Assembly: GCA_963790585.1 (NCBI GenBank)
Contig: CAWBOY010000004.1
Coordinates: forward strand, 868,001 to 932,000
Source: CAWBOY01 sp963790585
Lineage (GTDB): Bacteria; Planctomycetota; Planctomycetia; Gemmatales; Gemmataceae
Direction: 5' to 3'
DNA: 64,000 nt
The notes beneath the pieces are model-generated. The model searched no databases and was not told the DNA's origin. It saw only the letters and a list, made by a program, of their open reading frames with translations. How positions within the stretch are numbered: position 1 is the first letter of the stretch; every line of letters starts with the position of its first letter. Position numbers and translations under genes: made by a program. Positions 1 through 8,731 of this stretch are shown here, in pieces.

Positions 1-460
1 GCGGATGTGGGCCCGATTGGCCTCCTGAGGCGTGTCATTTTCGCATCGAAATGGCGCGGTTTTAGACCGGTTTCGACCCGATTTCGGTGGTTTTGTGACA
101 CTTTGCCGCCGAAATGTCACAACCGGGGCTATCTTTCTCATAATTAGGCCAGTACGTTCTTCGCTCCTACCTTTGGCAGCACACAGCCTGCTGAGCGTGA
201 GCGCACCGAGCCTCCACTCCCATTATTCGCAGGCGTACGACAAGGGCGAATTCGCCGTATTTCATGGGGTTTCGCGAGCCTAGCCGGCTTCTCCAGGAGT
301 AGCCGTGGTGGGCTAATCGTACTTCAGAAATGGACCAGGATCAGTGCTCTCAACGACCCGAATCCCGGGCCCCGATCCGACCGGGCAACAGGCGTTTTGT
401 CACAAAATGTCACACCCGTGTCACAAATACCCGACTTTCTTCTCATAATTAGGGCTCCGG
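1..460. repeat. GTCAC-rich / TCATAATT repeat block, copy 1
   Basis: No protein gene is supported here. The block holds two copies of a motif in which TGTCAC or GTGACA words are followed by TTTCTCATAATTAGG, at about 134-148 and 439-454. The first copy is preceded by a stretch (about 55-75) resembling the tail of the decayed helix-turn-helix genes near 6.48 kb and 11.76 kb. The same two-motif block recurs at 6500-6730 and 11770-12007. It is intergenic and repetitive; its function is unknown. Confidence 0.6.
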
Positions 461-540
461 AAGTGCCACGTACGTCCCCTCCTCCCCTCCAATCGACCGC
501 AAAGACTACCAGTGAACAAAAATCCCAGCGCTTTGCTCAG

Positions 541-690
541 GCACGATCACCACCTTCGCCGATCTCGCACGGCTGGGTCAGGTGAGCCGAGCTCGGATCA
601 CGCAGATCCTGAATTTGGTGACCCGACATTCAGGAGGCGATCTTGTTCTTGCCACGGACGGAACGGGGGCCATCCGTCCCCTTTAGACAC
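541..690 (+). pseudogene. Decayed small helix-turn-helix protein, relic 1
   Basis: From about 550 the frame reads ITTFADLARLGQVSRARITQ, a helix-turn-helix opening. Just after 'ILNL' the similarity moves to another frame (PDIQEAILFLPRTERG at about 622-670) and soon ends. The second half matches the relic at 11571-11769 closely, which supports one ancestral protein with a frameshift near 615. In planctomycetes such small proteins, as I recall, often sit beside serine recombinase genes; none is present here. No full-length copy exists in this window, so it is called a fossil. Confidence 0.55.
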
Positions 691-849
691 ACTCCCGCCC
701 TTCTCCTCGACTAGGCCCCCCATTTGGCATTTTTTCCAGATTTTCCTGACAGATCTGCCCGGGAGCCGCCGTAGTCTTATGCGGAAGGGCGACCGCTCCT
801 TCCTCTCGGCCTCTTCCGCGAACAGCTGCCTTGCAGCAAGGATTCTCCC

Positions 850-1581
850 ATGAAGCGCTTACTGTCGAATCTGCTGGCCTGGTGCAAGGCTTCCCCCCGA
901 ACCACCACCCCGTCCCGTAAGCGTTTCGTTTCCCTCGGGGTCGAGTTTCTCGAAGACCGTGCGCTCATGTCGGCCGGGCCGCTGGCGGGTAACGCCTACC
1001 TGTACATCAACACGGCCCACTCCCAGACTGCGTGTTTCGAGAAGGGCACGACCCCCACGACAAGGGCGGATGGCAGCGTAATTTCTGGGACACTGGCGTA
1101 TGACTCCGACCTGTACGTAAACTCGGCCCTGAGCCTCCGAAATTGGTGTCAGGCCGGCGACCTGGCCTGGTTCAATCCTGACGGCAGTGCTGCTGGTGCA
1201 ACGCTGGCGGTCGAGACCTACGAATCCATCAACACCACCCACACCCTGGCTATGTGGTGCGAAGCACAGACGCTCGTCGGCTTCAATTCTGACGGCAGCG
1301 TCTGGCATGGGACGCCGGTGGTGAACACCTACGAGTACATCAACACCGCCCACACCCTGGGCGCGTGGTTCCAGGCCGGCCAGGGCATCAATTTCTATTC
1401 AACAGGCAATGTCTACTCAGGGGTCCTGGCGAACAACGCCTACGAGTATGTCAACACGGCCCACACCCTGACTGCAGGGTTCCAGGCGGGCGGCAACGTC
1501 ATCTTCAACACGGACGGCAGTGTCCATTCTGGGTTCCTGGCGAACAACGCCTACGAGTACATTAACACGGCCCACTGTTGA
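850..1581 (+). pseudogene. Secreted repeat protein, 5' part, interrupted by IS21-like element
   Basis: The N-terminus is basic and leads to VEFLEDRALMSA (about residues 32-43), the leader motif common at the start of exported planctomycete proteins. The rest is a tandem repeat of about 33 residues, each containing a variant of YEYINTAHTL, an aromatic/QAG segment and a FNTDGSV-like turn; about six units are visible. The frame stops at 1581 only because an insertion element begins at 1576. The missing C-terminus is at 5863-6039. The start is ATG at 850. Its function is not recognised; a surface or matrix role is inference from the leader and the repeats. Confidence 0.75.
1569..1575. repeat. Target site duplication, left copy (GGCCCAC)
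   Basis: GGCCCAC directly precedes the TG end of the inserted element and recurs at 5856-5862 directly after its CA end. A 7-bp direct repeat falls in the range usual for IS21-family insertions. Confidence 0.75.
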
Positions 1582-1682
1582 TCGCGTTTTGAAGTGAGGC
1601 CATTTTCGCGGCTTGAGATGAGGCCAACAGGAGTTGCCCGGCGAAGCGGGGTGAGCGTGGCGAGGTCCTATCCTTGGCGCGG

Positions 1683-2495
1683 TTACTTGGCGGACGGCTC
1701 TTCGGGGCCGCGATGAACACGATAGGATTTGCCCTTCAATTTCACGATGGTTGCGCCGTCCACGACGCGATCCAACAACGCCATCGCCAGGGGAGCATCG
1801 CCCAGGTATTCGGCCCAGGACTCGAAGTCGATGTTGGTCACCAGCGCCGTGCTGACCCGTTGGCTCCGCGCGTCGATGATCTTGTACCACAAGCTGGCGG
1901 CCTGCGGACACAGGCTGCGTTCAATGCGGTCCAGACCAAATTCGTCGATGATTAACAACTCGAAGCGGGCATAGAAGCGTACACGGTCGTGGATCGTTTG
2001 GTCGGCCAAGGCCGCAGTCAGATCTTCCAGGAGAGCACCGCTGGTCGTGTAAAAGACGCGATAGCCCTGCACGCAAGCGGCCTGACCGATGTTCTGAATC
2101 AGCCGACTTTTTCCCAAGCCGGATTGGCCGACGAACACCAGGTTCTGACAGCGGCGGACGAAGTCACAGCCAACCAAGGTTTCAAGTTGCGTCCGTGGGA
2201 GCGACGGGTTGAAGCTCCAATCGAAGTCGCTCAGTGGTTTCAGTTCGCGGAAGTGGGCATCCTTGATGCGTCGTTCGATGCTACGTTGGCGACGCAAGCC
2301 CGCCTGGTCGGTGAGCAAACGGTACAGGAACTCCAGATGCGAGCGGCCGCTTTGCTCGGCGTCGAGTACGACGGCATCGAGCTGTTCGGCAGTCATGGGG
2401 ACGCGCAGCGTGGCGAAGTCGGCGAGGATCTGCTCACGCAGAGGTGGCGTCGGTGTTGGTTTCGCTGAACGGTTTTTCTTGGGACGAGGCGTCAT
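1683..2495 (-). CDS. istB: IS21-family helper ATPase IstB
   Basis: About 270 residues, the usual IstB length. A Walker A motif (GQSGLGKS) and a Walker B motif (LLIIDEFGL) are clear, followed by a DnaC-like AAA+ core. IstB binds the transposase and regulates target choice during IS21 transposition. The start is ATG at 2495, because upstream codons in this frame overlap istA and read as non-homologous sequence; istB therefore starts 62 bases inside the 3' end of istA, as in many IS21 elements. The frame is intact. Confidence 0.9.
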   Translation of the reverse strand: MTPRPKKNRSAKPTPTPPLREQILADFATLRVPMTAEQLDAVVLDAEQSGRSHLEFLYRLLTDQAGLRRQRSIERRIKDAHFRELKPLSDFDWSFNPSLPRTQLETLVGCDFVRRCQNLVFVGQSGLGKSRLIQNIGQAACVQGYRVFYTTSGALLEDLTAALADQTIHDRVRFYARFELLIIDEFGLDRIERSLCPQAASLWYKIIDARSQRVSTALVTNIDFESWAEYLGDAPLAMALLDRVVDGATIVKLKGKSYRVHRGPEEPSAK

Positions 2496-3995
2496 TGGCG
2501 GCTTCCTCAGGCAAGAGCAAATGCTGATAGTCGCTGGTTGGCCGTGGACCGACCGCGTCGGCACGCAACAACGGGTCCAGCGTGTCACGATGCAGATCGG
2601 CCAGTTCCTCCAGGAGCGGCTTGGGCTTGGCGGTCGCGGCAAGGATGCGTCGGATTGCCGCCAAGGAGTAGGCGCCGAAGCGGACGGCACGCTCGAAGGC
2701 GGCCTGTACATCTTTGCGTTGGTAGTGGGCTACCACTGCCAACAGTTGCTGGGCCTGTAGTTTGCCCTGGACTTGCTTGGCGAGCAAGCCGTCGAGGAAC
2801 TGTACGGCCACCGGCCCCAGTTCCGTGAAGCGTTGCCGTAACAGCAGTTCACGCTGGCCGTGGTCGTCGGCGGGATGATGGGTCTTGTTGGTCTGGCGAA
2901 CGCCCGTGTGGGAGCTGGCCACGAGAAGGTGGCGTGCGATCTCCTCCAGACCGATCGAGTAGATGACGACTTCACTCTCGGTGACGCGTACAGGTAGCAC
3001 CTGGCCGATGTACGTCCACGGCACGGAGTACAGGTTGAGCCGATGGGTGACGTAGCCCTCGACGCTCACGTGGCGATAGATGACCTGGGCGGTGTCGAAG
3101 TCACAGGTCGGCAGCGTCAGCAAGTGTGGTTGTTCGTGTTGGTGACGCTGGAGTGGCGTCTCCTTGAAGTCGCGTAGGACACGGATGTCGGCGACGTTGT
3201 GCAGCCACCAGGTGGTCACCTCGTTGAGATGCTCGAGGGTGTCGAAGGTGCGACCATTGAGCAAACTGCTTTCGACGTGGAACATCTTTCGCTCGACTTT
3301 ACCCTTCGTTTGCGGTCGGCGCACGCGGCAGGCTTGTGGCCGGAAGCCGTAATGCGTGGCGAAGGCCAGGAACTTGGGGTTGTAGATAACGCCATCGGCG
3401 TCATGACGCAGCACCACGGCTTTGAAGTTGTCATACAGGCAGACCCGCGCACGCCGCCAAGATGGTGGAAGGCATGTACGTGTTCTCGCAAGGTCGTTGT
3501 TAGATCCATCGATTCCACGAAGCGTAGATACTGCCGGCGGGAGTAGCCGAGCAAATAGCTGAAGAGGTACACACGCCGGCGGCCTTCACGTGTAAAGTCG
3601 ATGTCATAGACGCCGTAGTCCATTTGGGCTTGGATCCCTGGCCCGGTCTCGAAGCGCGGCACGGGTGGCCGCGCGGCGCGTGGCCGCAACAATCCCAGGC
3701 GCTGACGTACGACGGTGTACTGGCCAGTGAAACCGCGTGCTTGCAACTCTTCCAAGGCGCACATGGTGGTGAGATTCGGGTACTTGGCAAGCAACTCCTT
3801 CAAGAGCGGCTCGAAGGGATCAATGATGCTGTGGCGTGGACGGGGCCGGGCGACCCGTCCGTCCCGCTGAGCTTGCACCTGTGCCAACGCGCGTGTCACG
3901 GCGCCACGCGACAGGCCCAATTCTTCCGCGATGGCACGCAACGACATCCCACTCTGACGCCGTTGCACGATCTCCAGACGCAACGCCTCATTCAT
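2434..3995 (-). CDS. istA: IS21-family transposase IstA, frameshifted
   Basis: The N-terminal part (3995 to about 3450) has a helix-turn-helix (SLRAIAEELGLSRGAVTRAL) and the first catalytic Asp (QMDYGVYD) of a DDE integrase core. The C-terminal part continues in another frame with the second Asp (LYDNFKAVV) and the Glu (KGKVERKMFHVES). The parts join if one base is restored near 3452, where GGV should run straight into ARVCLYDN. The start at 3995 overlaps the stop of the ParB-like gene by four bases. Either the copy is inactivated or the sequence has an error, since everything else in the gene is well preserved. Confidence 0.85.
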
Positions 3996-4906
3996 GGCAG
4001 CCTCATACGCTTGAGGTCCGGTCCCAACACCAACTCCGCTACCACATGGGACTGATCGCCGACACGCGCCAATATCGGCTGGAGGATCTCACGATCCTGC
4101 GTTCGCAACTCAAGCACGTTCGGCGTCCGAAGCCAATTCTCCAGACGAGTCAGTGTTTCCAAAGCCTGTCTCAAATGCTTCGCCAGCCAGTTCCCGGCTC
4201 CACTCAGACGTGGATCCCGCAATGCCGTCGGCATACCGTTTACCTGAGCCAACGCCTCACGAGGCTTCGCCAGCACGAACGCCGCCTGCTCGTCACTGGC
4301 ACCTTGCAACAACTCGATCACGCCGCTCACTTCCTGAGCCGTCAACGTCTCCCGGCGCGTCAACTCCAACAATGCTTCCTGGTTGCCCACGGGCAACCGC
4401 GTCAATTGACGGGCCAACGACGGACCCACTAATCCCAAACGCAAATCCTCTTTCACCGCCACACTCAACCGCTCCAACAACGCCAGGCGGCGACACACCC
4501 AACTCTTGTGTCGGCCCAACAAGTGGGCCGCTTCCACCTGCGTCATCCCATCGTCACGTACCAACCCCTGGACAACCCAGGCCTCCTCCAACTCCCGTAC
4601 CGGACCCTGACCACGGTTCAACCCCAGAATCGCCGCCTTTGCCGTCGGCTCATCCACCTCCAATACTCGTACGCTCAAACTCCTTAACCCACCTACCTGG
4701 CGTGCCGCCGCATAACGCTTGAAGCCGTCGAGGAGTTCCAATTTTTGCTCACGCATACACACCACCACCGGTGACAACTGCCCCCAACGACGCAGCGATC
4801 CCGCCATTGCTTCCTCCGCCTCCAAATCGGTCAGGCGATAACGCCGATAGTGCTGGCCCAGGTCGGCAAGCATCACCGGTCGTGAGATACCGTCGTTCCA
4901 AGCCAT
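3992..4906 (-). CDS. ParB-like protein carried by the IS21-like element
   Basis: About 304 residues. The N-terminal half resembles a ParB/Sulfiredoxin-type domain (RRWGQLSPVVVC, then LLDGFKRYAAAR) followed by a helix-turn-helix region (TQVEAAHLLGRHKSWVCRRL), as in ParB/Noc-type DNA-binding proteins. The start is ATG at 4906, which has GGAGG seven bases upstream; a longer frame to 4969 lacks this. The stop overlaps the istA start as ATGA, so the two are probably co-translated. A ParB-like protein is not part of a minimal IS21 element; a role in target choice or DNA bridging is speculation. Confidence 0.75.
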   Translation of the reverse strand: MAWNDGISRPVMLADLGQHYRRYRLTDLEAEEAMAGSLRRWGQLSPVVVCMREQKLELLDGFKRYAAARQVGGLRSLSVRVLEVDEPTAKAAILGLNRGQGPVRELEEAWVVQGLVRDDGMTQVEAAHLLGRHKSWVCRRLALLERLSVAVKEDLRLGLVGPSLARQLTRLPVGNQEALLELTRRETLTAQEVSGVIELLQGASDEQAAFVLAKPREALAQVNGMPTALRDPRLSGAGNWLAKHLRQALETLTRLENWLRTPNVLELRTQDREILQPILARVGDQSHVVAELVLGPDLKRMRLP

Positions 4907-5061
4907 GTACGTACCCTCCACCAAACCTCCCTCTTTCCTCCATTCGAAGAAAGGAAACGGGGGACGCAAAATCGCTCTCGCGACCGCCCGCTCCTCTCTC
5001 CGGTTTGGGGTGGAGGCACTTTATCCTGGCTGCTCGCTCAAAAATATCTGCAAAGACTTGG

Positions 5062-5597
5062 TCACGACGTATCTGGAGGCCGCACACGCTCGGTCACACG
5101 TTCCGAACGCCAGCGCCGACGCCGCGACCGATAGCGCGCCTCACGATCCAACACGCGACGTAACGCCAGTCGGCAGGCCAAACTACAGAATCGCTTGCAC
5201 GATTGTTCATCGGCGATCGGGAAAAGCTCATAACAACCCGGTCGATCGCAGGGCCGCCTGGCAAAATCATCGCACGCAGACCCTGGCGCTGGCCCTCGCG
5301 CGGCAAAGCTTCGTCAGCTGACTCGGTTCGCTGTTGCTGACGCTGTCGCTCGCGATACCGCCGGCTCTGTTCCCGCCGCCGCTCTTGGCCTCGCTCGGTG
5401 GACCGATAGCGCTGGCTCGCCTGCCAGCGCCGCCACCGTTGGGCGGCACGGCGACAGGCCGCGCTGCAATAGCGCGCCTGAGGACGCGCCGGCGTGAAGC
5501 GTCGCTCACAACCCTTGAGCAAACAACGCCGCGTTCGACGAAGACATGGTGCCTCTGGCCGTTGGCCACAGAAATGCTGAAATGAGGGTGGGCCCAA
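5062..5597 (-). CDS. Double zinc-finger protein of the IS21-like element, frameshifted
   Basis: The first frame contains CLLKGCERRF followed by RYCSAACRRAAQRW, a four-cysteine finger, and then a long Arg/Gln-rich helix. A second finger (PCDRPGCYELF, then KRFCSLACRLALRRVL) lies downstream in a different frame and runs to a stop at 5062. Joining them needs one indel near 5285. I infer one protein with two cysteine fingers at either end of a basic linker, likely nucleic-acid binding. It is the first gene of the leftward set. The overlapping frame at 5267-5749 has low-complexity composition and is taken as a shadow. Confidence 0.6.
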
Positions 5598-5855
5598 GGG
5601 AGGTCTTGCTCCCGCCGGTCAAGTCTCGGGGCCAGGTTCGCGCCTGGCTCCGAGGCGTTTTGGCGCCGAGTGGCGCTGGGAAGTGCTTCAAGCCTATCAC
5701 AAAATCCCAACCAAAGAACCACGCCGCGTGCTGGCCCGGGACAGTGCACGCCTATGGCCCTCTACGAAAGCGCGCGGCCTGGCCCGCGATCCTGCCTGCG
5801 CGCCCTGGCCCGGGCCACCGCGCAATTTTGGCCCCATGCTAAAACGCTGCTGACA

Positions 5856-5862
5856 GGCCCAC
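5856..5862. repeat. Target site duplication, right copy (GGCCCAC)
   Basis: This is the matching copy of the 7-bp repeat at 1569-1575, directly outside the right end of the IS21-like element. Confidence 0.75.
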
Positions 5863-6039
5863 TCCTTAACTACAGAGTTCCGAGCCTGCGACGTCATCGA
5901 ATTCAATACCGACGGCAGTGTCAATTCCGGGACACTGGCGAATACCGTCTATGAATACACAAACACGGCCCACACTCAGACCGGGTTGTTCGGTGCCGGC
6001 ACGCCTGTCGCTTTTCGGTCCGACGGCAGCGTCTTGTAA
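5863..6039 (+). pseudogene. Secreted repeat protein, 3' part after the insertion
   Basis: Read in the frame of the 5' part, this codes for one linking segment (SLTTEFRACDVIEFNTDGSV) and then another unit (YEYTNTAHTQTGLFGAG) ending DGSVL and a TAA at 6037-6039. The sequence restores exactly the repeat cut at NTAH in the 5' part. Together the pieces give a 300-residue protein. It has no start of its own, so it is silent unless the element excises precisely. Confidence 0.8.
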
Positions 6040-6272
6040 TGCCACGGAATCTTCCGAGCCATCTTCGTCTATTTCGACATACGGAACGTCTGGGTCAGCA
6101 ATGCAATACAGATGGGAGAGTGAGCGGATGGCCGGGACGCGCGGTTTGTTGACACCGTCCAGTACGTAAGGGCGATGCGCTCGGGCCACGTCGCAAGCGC
6201 AGGGGGAATCTTGCCACCGTCGCGAACCAATCATCCCGGCATTTCGCGATAGACGCGCTCGAATTCTGATGC

Positions 6273-6491
6273 GTGGCGACGGAAGGCTTGCAATTGGCGG
6301 GGATCGAATTGGCCGGGTGCGTTTTCGAGCGTCATCTCCAACGTTGCCGTATGGCTAACTCCGGGTCTCAAGGATCGGCGGGGAAGAAAAGGGGGCGTGC
6401 GGCCGTGATTCTCCGCGATCTACAGCCGATTGCGGCTGTCACAAAGTGGTCCAAACAACGCCAAATTTGGGCCCCTTTTCGACGGTTTTAG
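6273..6491 (+). pseudogene. Decayed small helix-turn-helix protein, relic 2
   Basis: Only the C-terminal half is recognisable: VILRDLQPIAAVTKWSKQRQ followed by IWAPFRRF and a stop at 6489-6491. It matches relic 3 (11571-11769) almost residue for residue from GRA onward. The upstream portion does not match and the helix-turn-helix has been lost. A two-motif TCATAATT block follows at once, as for relic 3. There is no evidence of expression. Confidence 0.5.
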
Positions 6492-6875
6492 GCCGGTTTC
6501 GTGACAAACGGGGTCAAAATGGCACTTTCGGTGTCACTTTTCTCATAATTAGGGTCTGGGCAGCGGCAGCATGAGGAGAGCGGTCGTACAAGCGGAAATG
6601 GCGTATTTTGTTGGGAAAATGCTCGTCCGCGTGGCGGCCGCGGCCGTCATCCGGTCTGGGCCCAAAAGGCGTTTTGTCACGTTTTGTCACGTTTTGTCAC
6701 CCCCATGGGGACTTTTTTCTCATAATTGGCCCTTTTGGCGGCTGAAAAGGCGTCCGGGTAAATGCTCTGGCGAGCTGCGATCGGCCTCCCGAACTGGCAG
6801 GACGCCATTTTGGCCCAAGCGTAACAGCAACTTGCGATTGCCCTCAGTGACGACGCTTACGATGCTTCACCTGGG
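6492..6875. repeat. GTCAC-rich / TCATAATT repeat block, copy 2
   Basis: The TCATAATT motif occurs at about 6538-6554 and 6714-6729. Between them is a run of three GTTTTGTCAC direct repeats (about 6670-6700), like a small iteron array. About 240 bases align closely with 11770-12010, including the same spacing of about 180 bases between motifs. No coding sequence is supported. From 6760 to about 7210 I see only shadow frames. Confidence 0.6.
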
Positions 6876-7217
6876 TTGACCCGGACCACTCGGTCCTGGT
6901 TCTCGACCGCCTTGCTGCTGGCAGTCGCAGTTACGGCTCACGCCTTGGCTGCCCTCCGTGAGGAGGAAGTTACGTTGTGCCGGGAGCTTCGTACAACGCC
7001 GTTACCAGAGATGCACGTCCCGGTAGGATACTGCTGGCAGAACAGCAGGTGCTGTCCGTCCGCTCCGCGAACGGCAGCACAGCTACATCGGCGACATCGT
7101 GTCGCACCCGAACGACAACGCCTAGCCGCAGCCGCCCGCGAGCTTGACATTATGGCTCGAAGAACCGTGTTCGCGTGGGCTCCCTGCCGGAGTAGATGGT
7201 TCGGCGGGGGCGCGCGA

Positions 7218-7679
7218 TCACTTTTTCTTAAAGTTCTCGATGTCGCGGCCATTCACGCCAGGTGTGTCCGTGAAGATCGTGATTGTCTCTACCGCCAGTC
7301 CTGTCTTCACATTGGCCAGGATCATGTGGATGGTGATTCCACCCTTTTTATCCCCCAGATTCTTCAGTTCCCAGGTGGCGCACGCATACGGGCGAGACTC
7401 GGAACTTCTATTCTCCGGACCCGCCAGGAGCGACAGCGTGACCGTCTTCAATTCCACATCCTTACCGGCTCCCATGTTCTACCATGCCTTGACCGACCAA
7501 TCGTTGTCTTTCTTGGAGACTATGAACCGCGTAAAGACTCGACCAACCCCATCCTTATTGTCGCCGACCCATTCGCCCACATACGTCTCCTGTGGCAGTG
7601 GAGCCGTCTTGTCTTGTGGCGCTGCGGAACAGATATCGGCCAGCAGACACACGATTGCCAACACGAACGTGAACTTCAT
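7218..7679 (-). pseudogene. Small secreted protein with an in-frame stop
   Basis: The gene starts at ATG 7679 behind AGGAGA, with a signal peptide (MKFTFVLAIVCLLADICSA). It reads on through YVGEWVGDNKDGVGRVFTRF to a TAG at 7479-7481, then continues in the same frame (GAGKDVELKTVTLSLLAGPE) to a natural end at 7218. The parts look like one exported protein of about 153 residues, so the TAG is probably a nonsense mutation or a base error. Family not recognised. It lies just downstream of the sulfatase-modifying-like gene on the same strand. Confidence 0.6.
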
Positions 7680-7747
7680 GAAATTTTCTCCTGTGGGCGC
7701 TACCATTGGTTGCGGAACAAGTGGTCATTGCAGCCGGGCTGGGCCGG

Positions 7748-8580
7748 CTACCGGACGGGAACTCGGGCAAGACGAAAGCCTGCGTTAGAGTACCCGCGCG
7801 TCGGCGTGTCCCCGTGGCGAAACGCCGCGCGACAGAAGGTGGCGTTAAAGTTCCAAATGCCTCCCCGGAGCACCCGAGCCGAGCCTTTGGGATCATACAG
7901 ATCGTCGCACCATTGCCACACGTTGCCATGCATGTCGTAAAGGCCCAGCTTATTTGCGGCATACGAGCCAACCTTGGTCGGGCGACCCAGGTTCGGACCC
8001 TTCTCCCCGTTGCCAATTGGGTTAAAATTGGCCTGTTTGGAAGATAGCTCGTTGGTCGGTTTCTCGAAGTAGAAATGATGCGCACACTCTTCCTCAGAAG
8101 TGGCCCCTCCTCGACAGGCGTATTCCCATTCTGCCTCGCTCGGCAATCGGTACAAATAGCCACGTCCTTTCTCTTTTTCGTTCAACTTTTTGATGAACTC
8201 CTGCGCGTCCTCCCAGGATACATTCTCGACCGGGAATTGCTTCAGGTCCGCGTCCTTGATCTCCTTGACCTTGTCCTTCTCGTCGCCGTCGCGGGAGAAG
8301 TAGCTCGGGTTCTTGCCCATCACTTCCTGCCACTGGCCCTGCGTCACCGTGTGGATCGCGATCTCGAAGTCCGCCTTGATCTCAGTCTTCTTGGCAGATC
8401 CCTTCGTGCCGTCCCAGCCCATGTAGAAGGTCGCCTTCGGCAGCGTCACAAACTTCATCCCCAGCGGTCCGTCCTTTGGTTTGGGCGGCTCAGCAGGCGA
8501 CGGTGGTGCGCCGACAGCACCGAGCGCACGGCCAAACCGACGACGAGGCACGGCGCCAGCAGGTGACGATGCGACGACAT
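7748..8580 (-). CDS. Formylglycine-generating-enzyme-like (SUMF1-type) secreted protein
   Basis: The C-terminal 240 residues have the FGE-sulfatase fold signatures: FPVENVSWEDAQEFI, YRLPSEAEWEYACRGG, YDMHGNVWQWCDDLYD, and RVLRGGIWN with a final RAAFRHGDTPTRGYSNAGFR. Relatives oxidise a cysteine in sulfatases or are non-catalytic binding modules; which applies here cannot be told. A strong AAGGAG precedes ATG 8580, whose frame gives a signal-peptide-like MSSHRHLLAPCLVVGLAV, but the domain lies in another frame from about 8530. One indel near 8510-8530 would join them. If the frameshift is real, the internal frame alone starts near 8551 without a signal peptide. Confidence 0.75.
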
Positions 8581-8731
8581 GGCGGGGCTCCTTGTAAGGA
8601 TACGGAGGTATCGGAGAACGTGAGAACGCGGCGCGATTGTCACCGGCCGTACCACACTAAGCAACCAAAAAAGGCTGATCGGGACGCCGCGACGGGCAGC
8701 GTTCCGGTGGATGCGTCCCTTTTTTCGCTGG

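Larger units (their letters stand above)
1576..5855 (-). mobile_element. IS21-like element with ParB-like and zinc-finger passenger genes
   Basis: The element begins TGTTGATCGCGTTTT and ends, on the opposite strand, TGTCAGCAGCGTTTT, giving imperfect inverted ends of TG...CA type. It is flanked by GGCCCAC direct repeats. All its genes run leftward: zinc-finger protein, ParB-like protein, istA, istB. At about 4.28 kb it is larger than a typical 2-2.5 kb IS21 element because of the two extra genes. Excision in silico with one repeat copy rejoins the flanking repeat-protein gene in frame, which fixes the boundaries. Two of its four genes carry a frameshift, so this copy may be inactive. Confidence 0.85.

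Noticed and set aside
6876..7940. Plus-strand frame of 354 codons
   Set aside because: It is antisense to the small secreted gene and the FGE-like gene; Arg/Cys-rich shadow.
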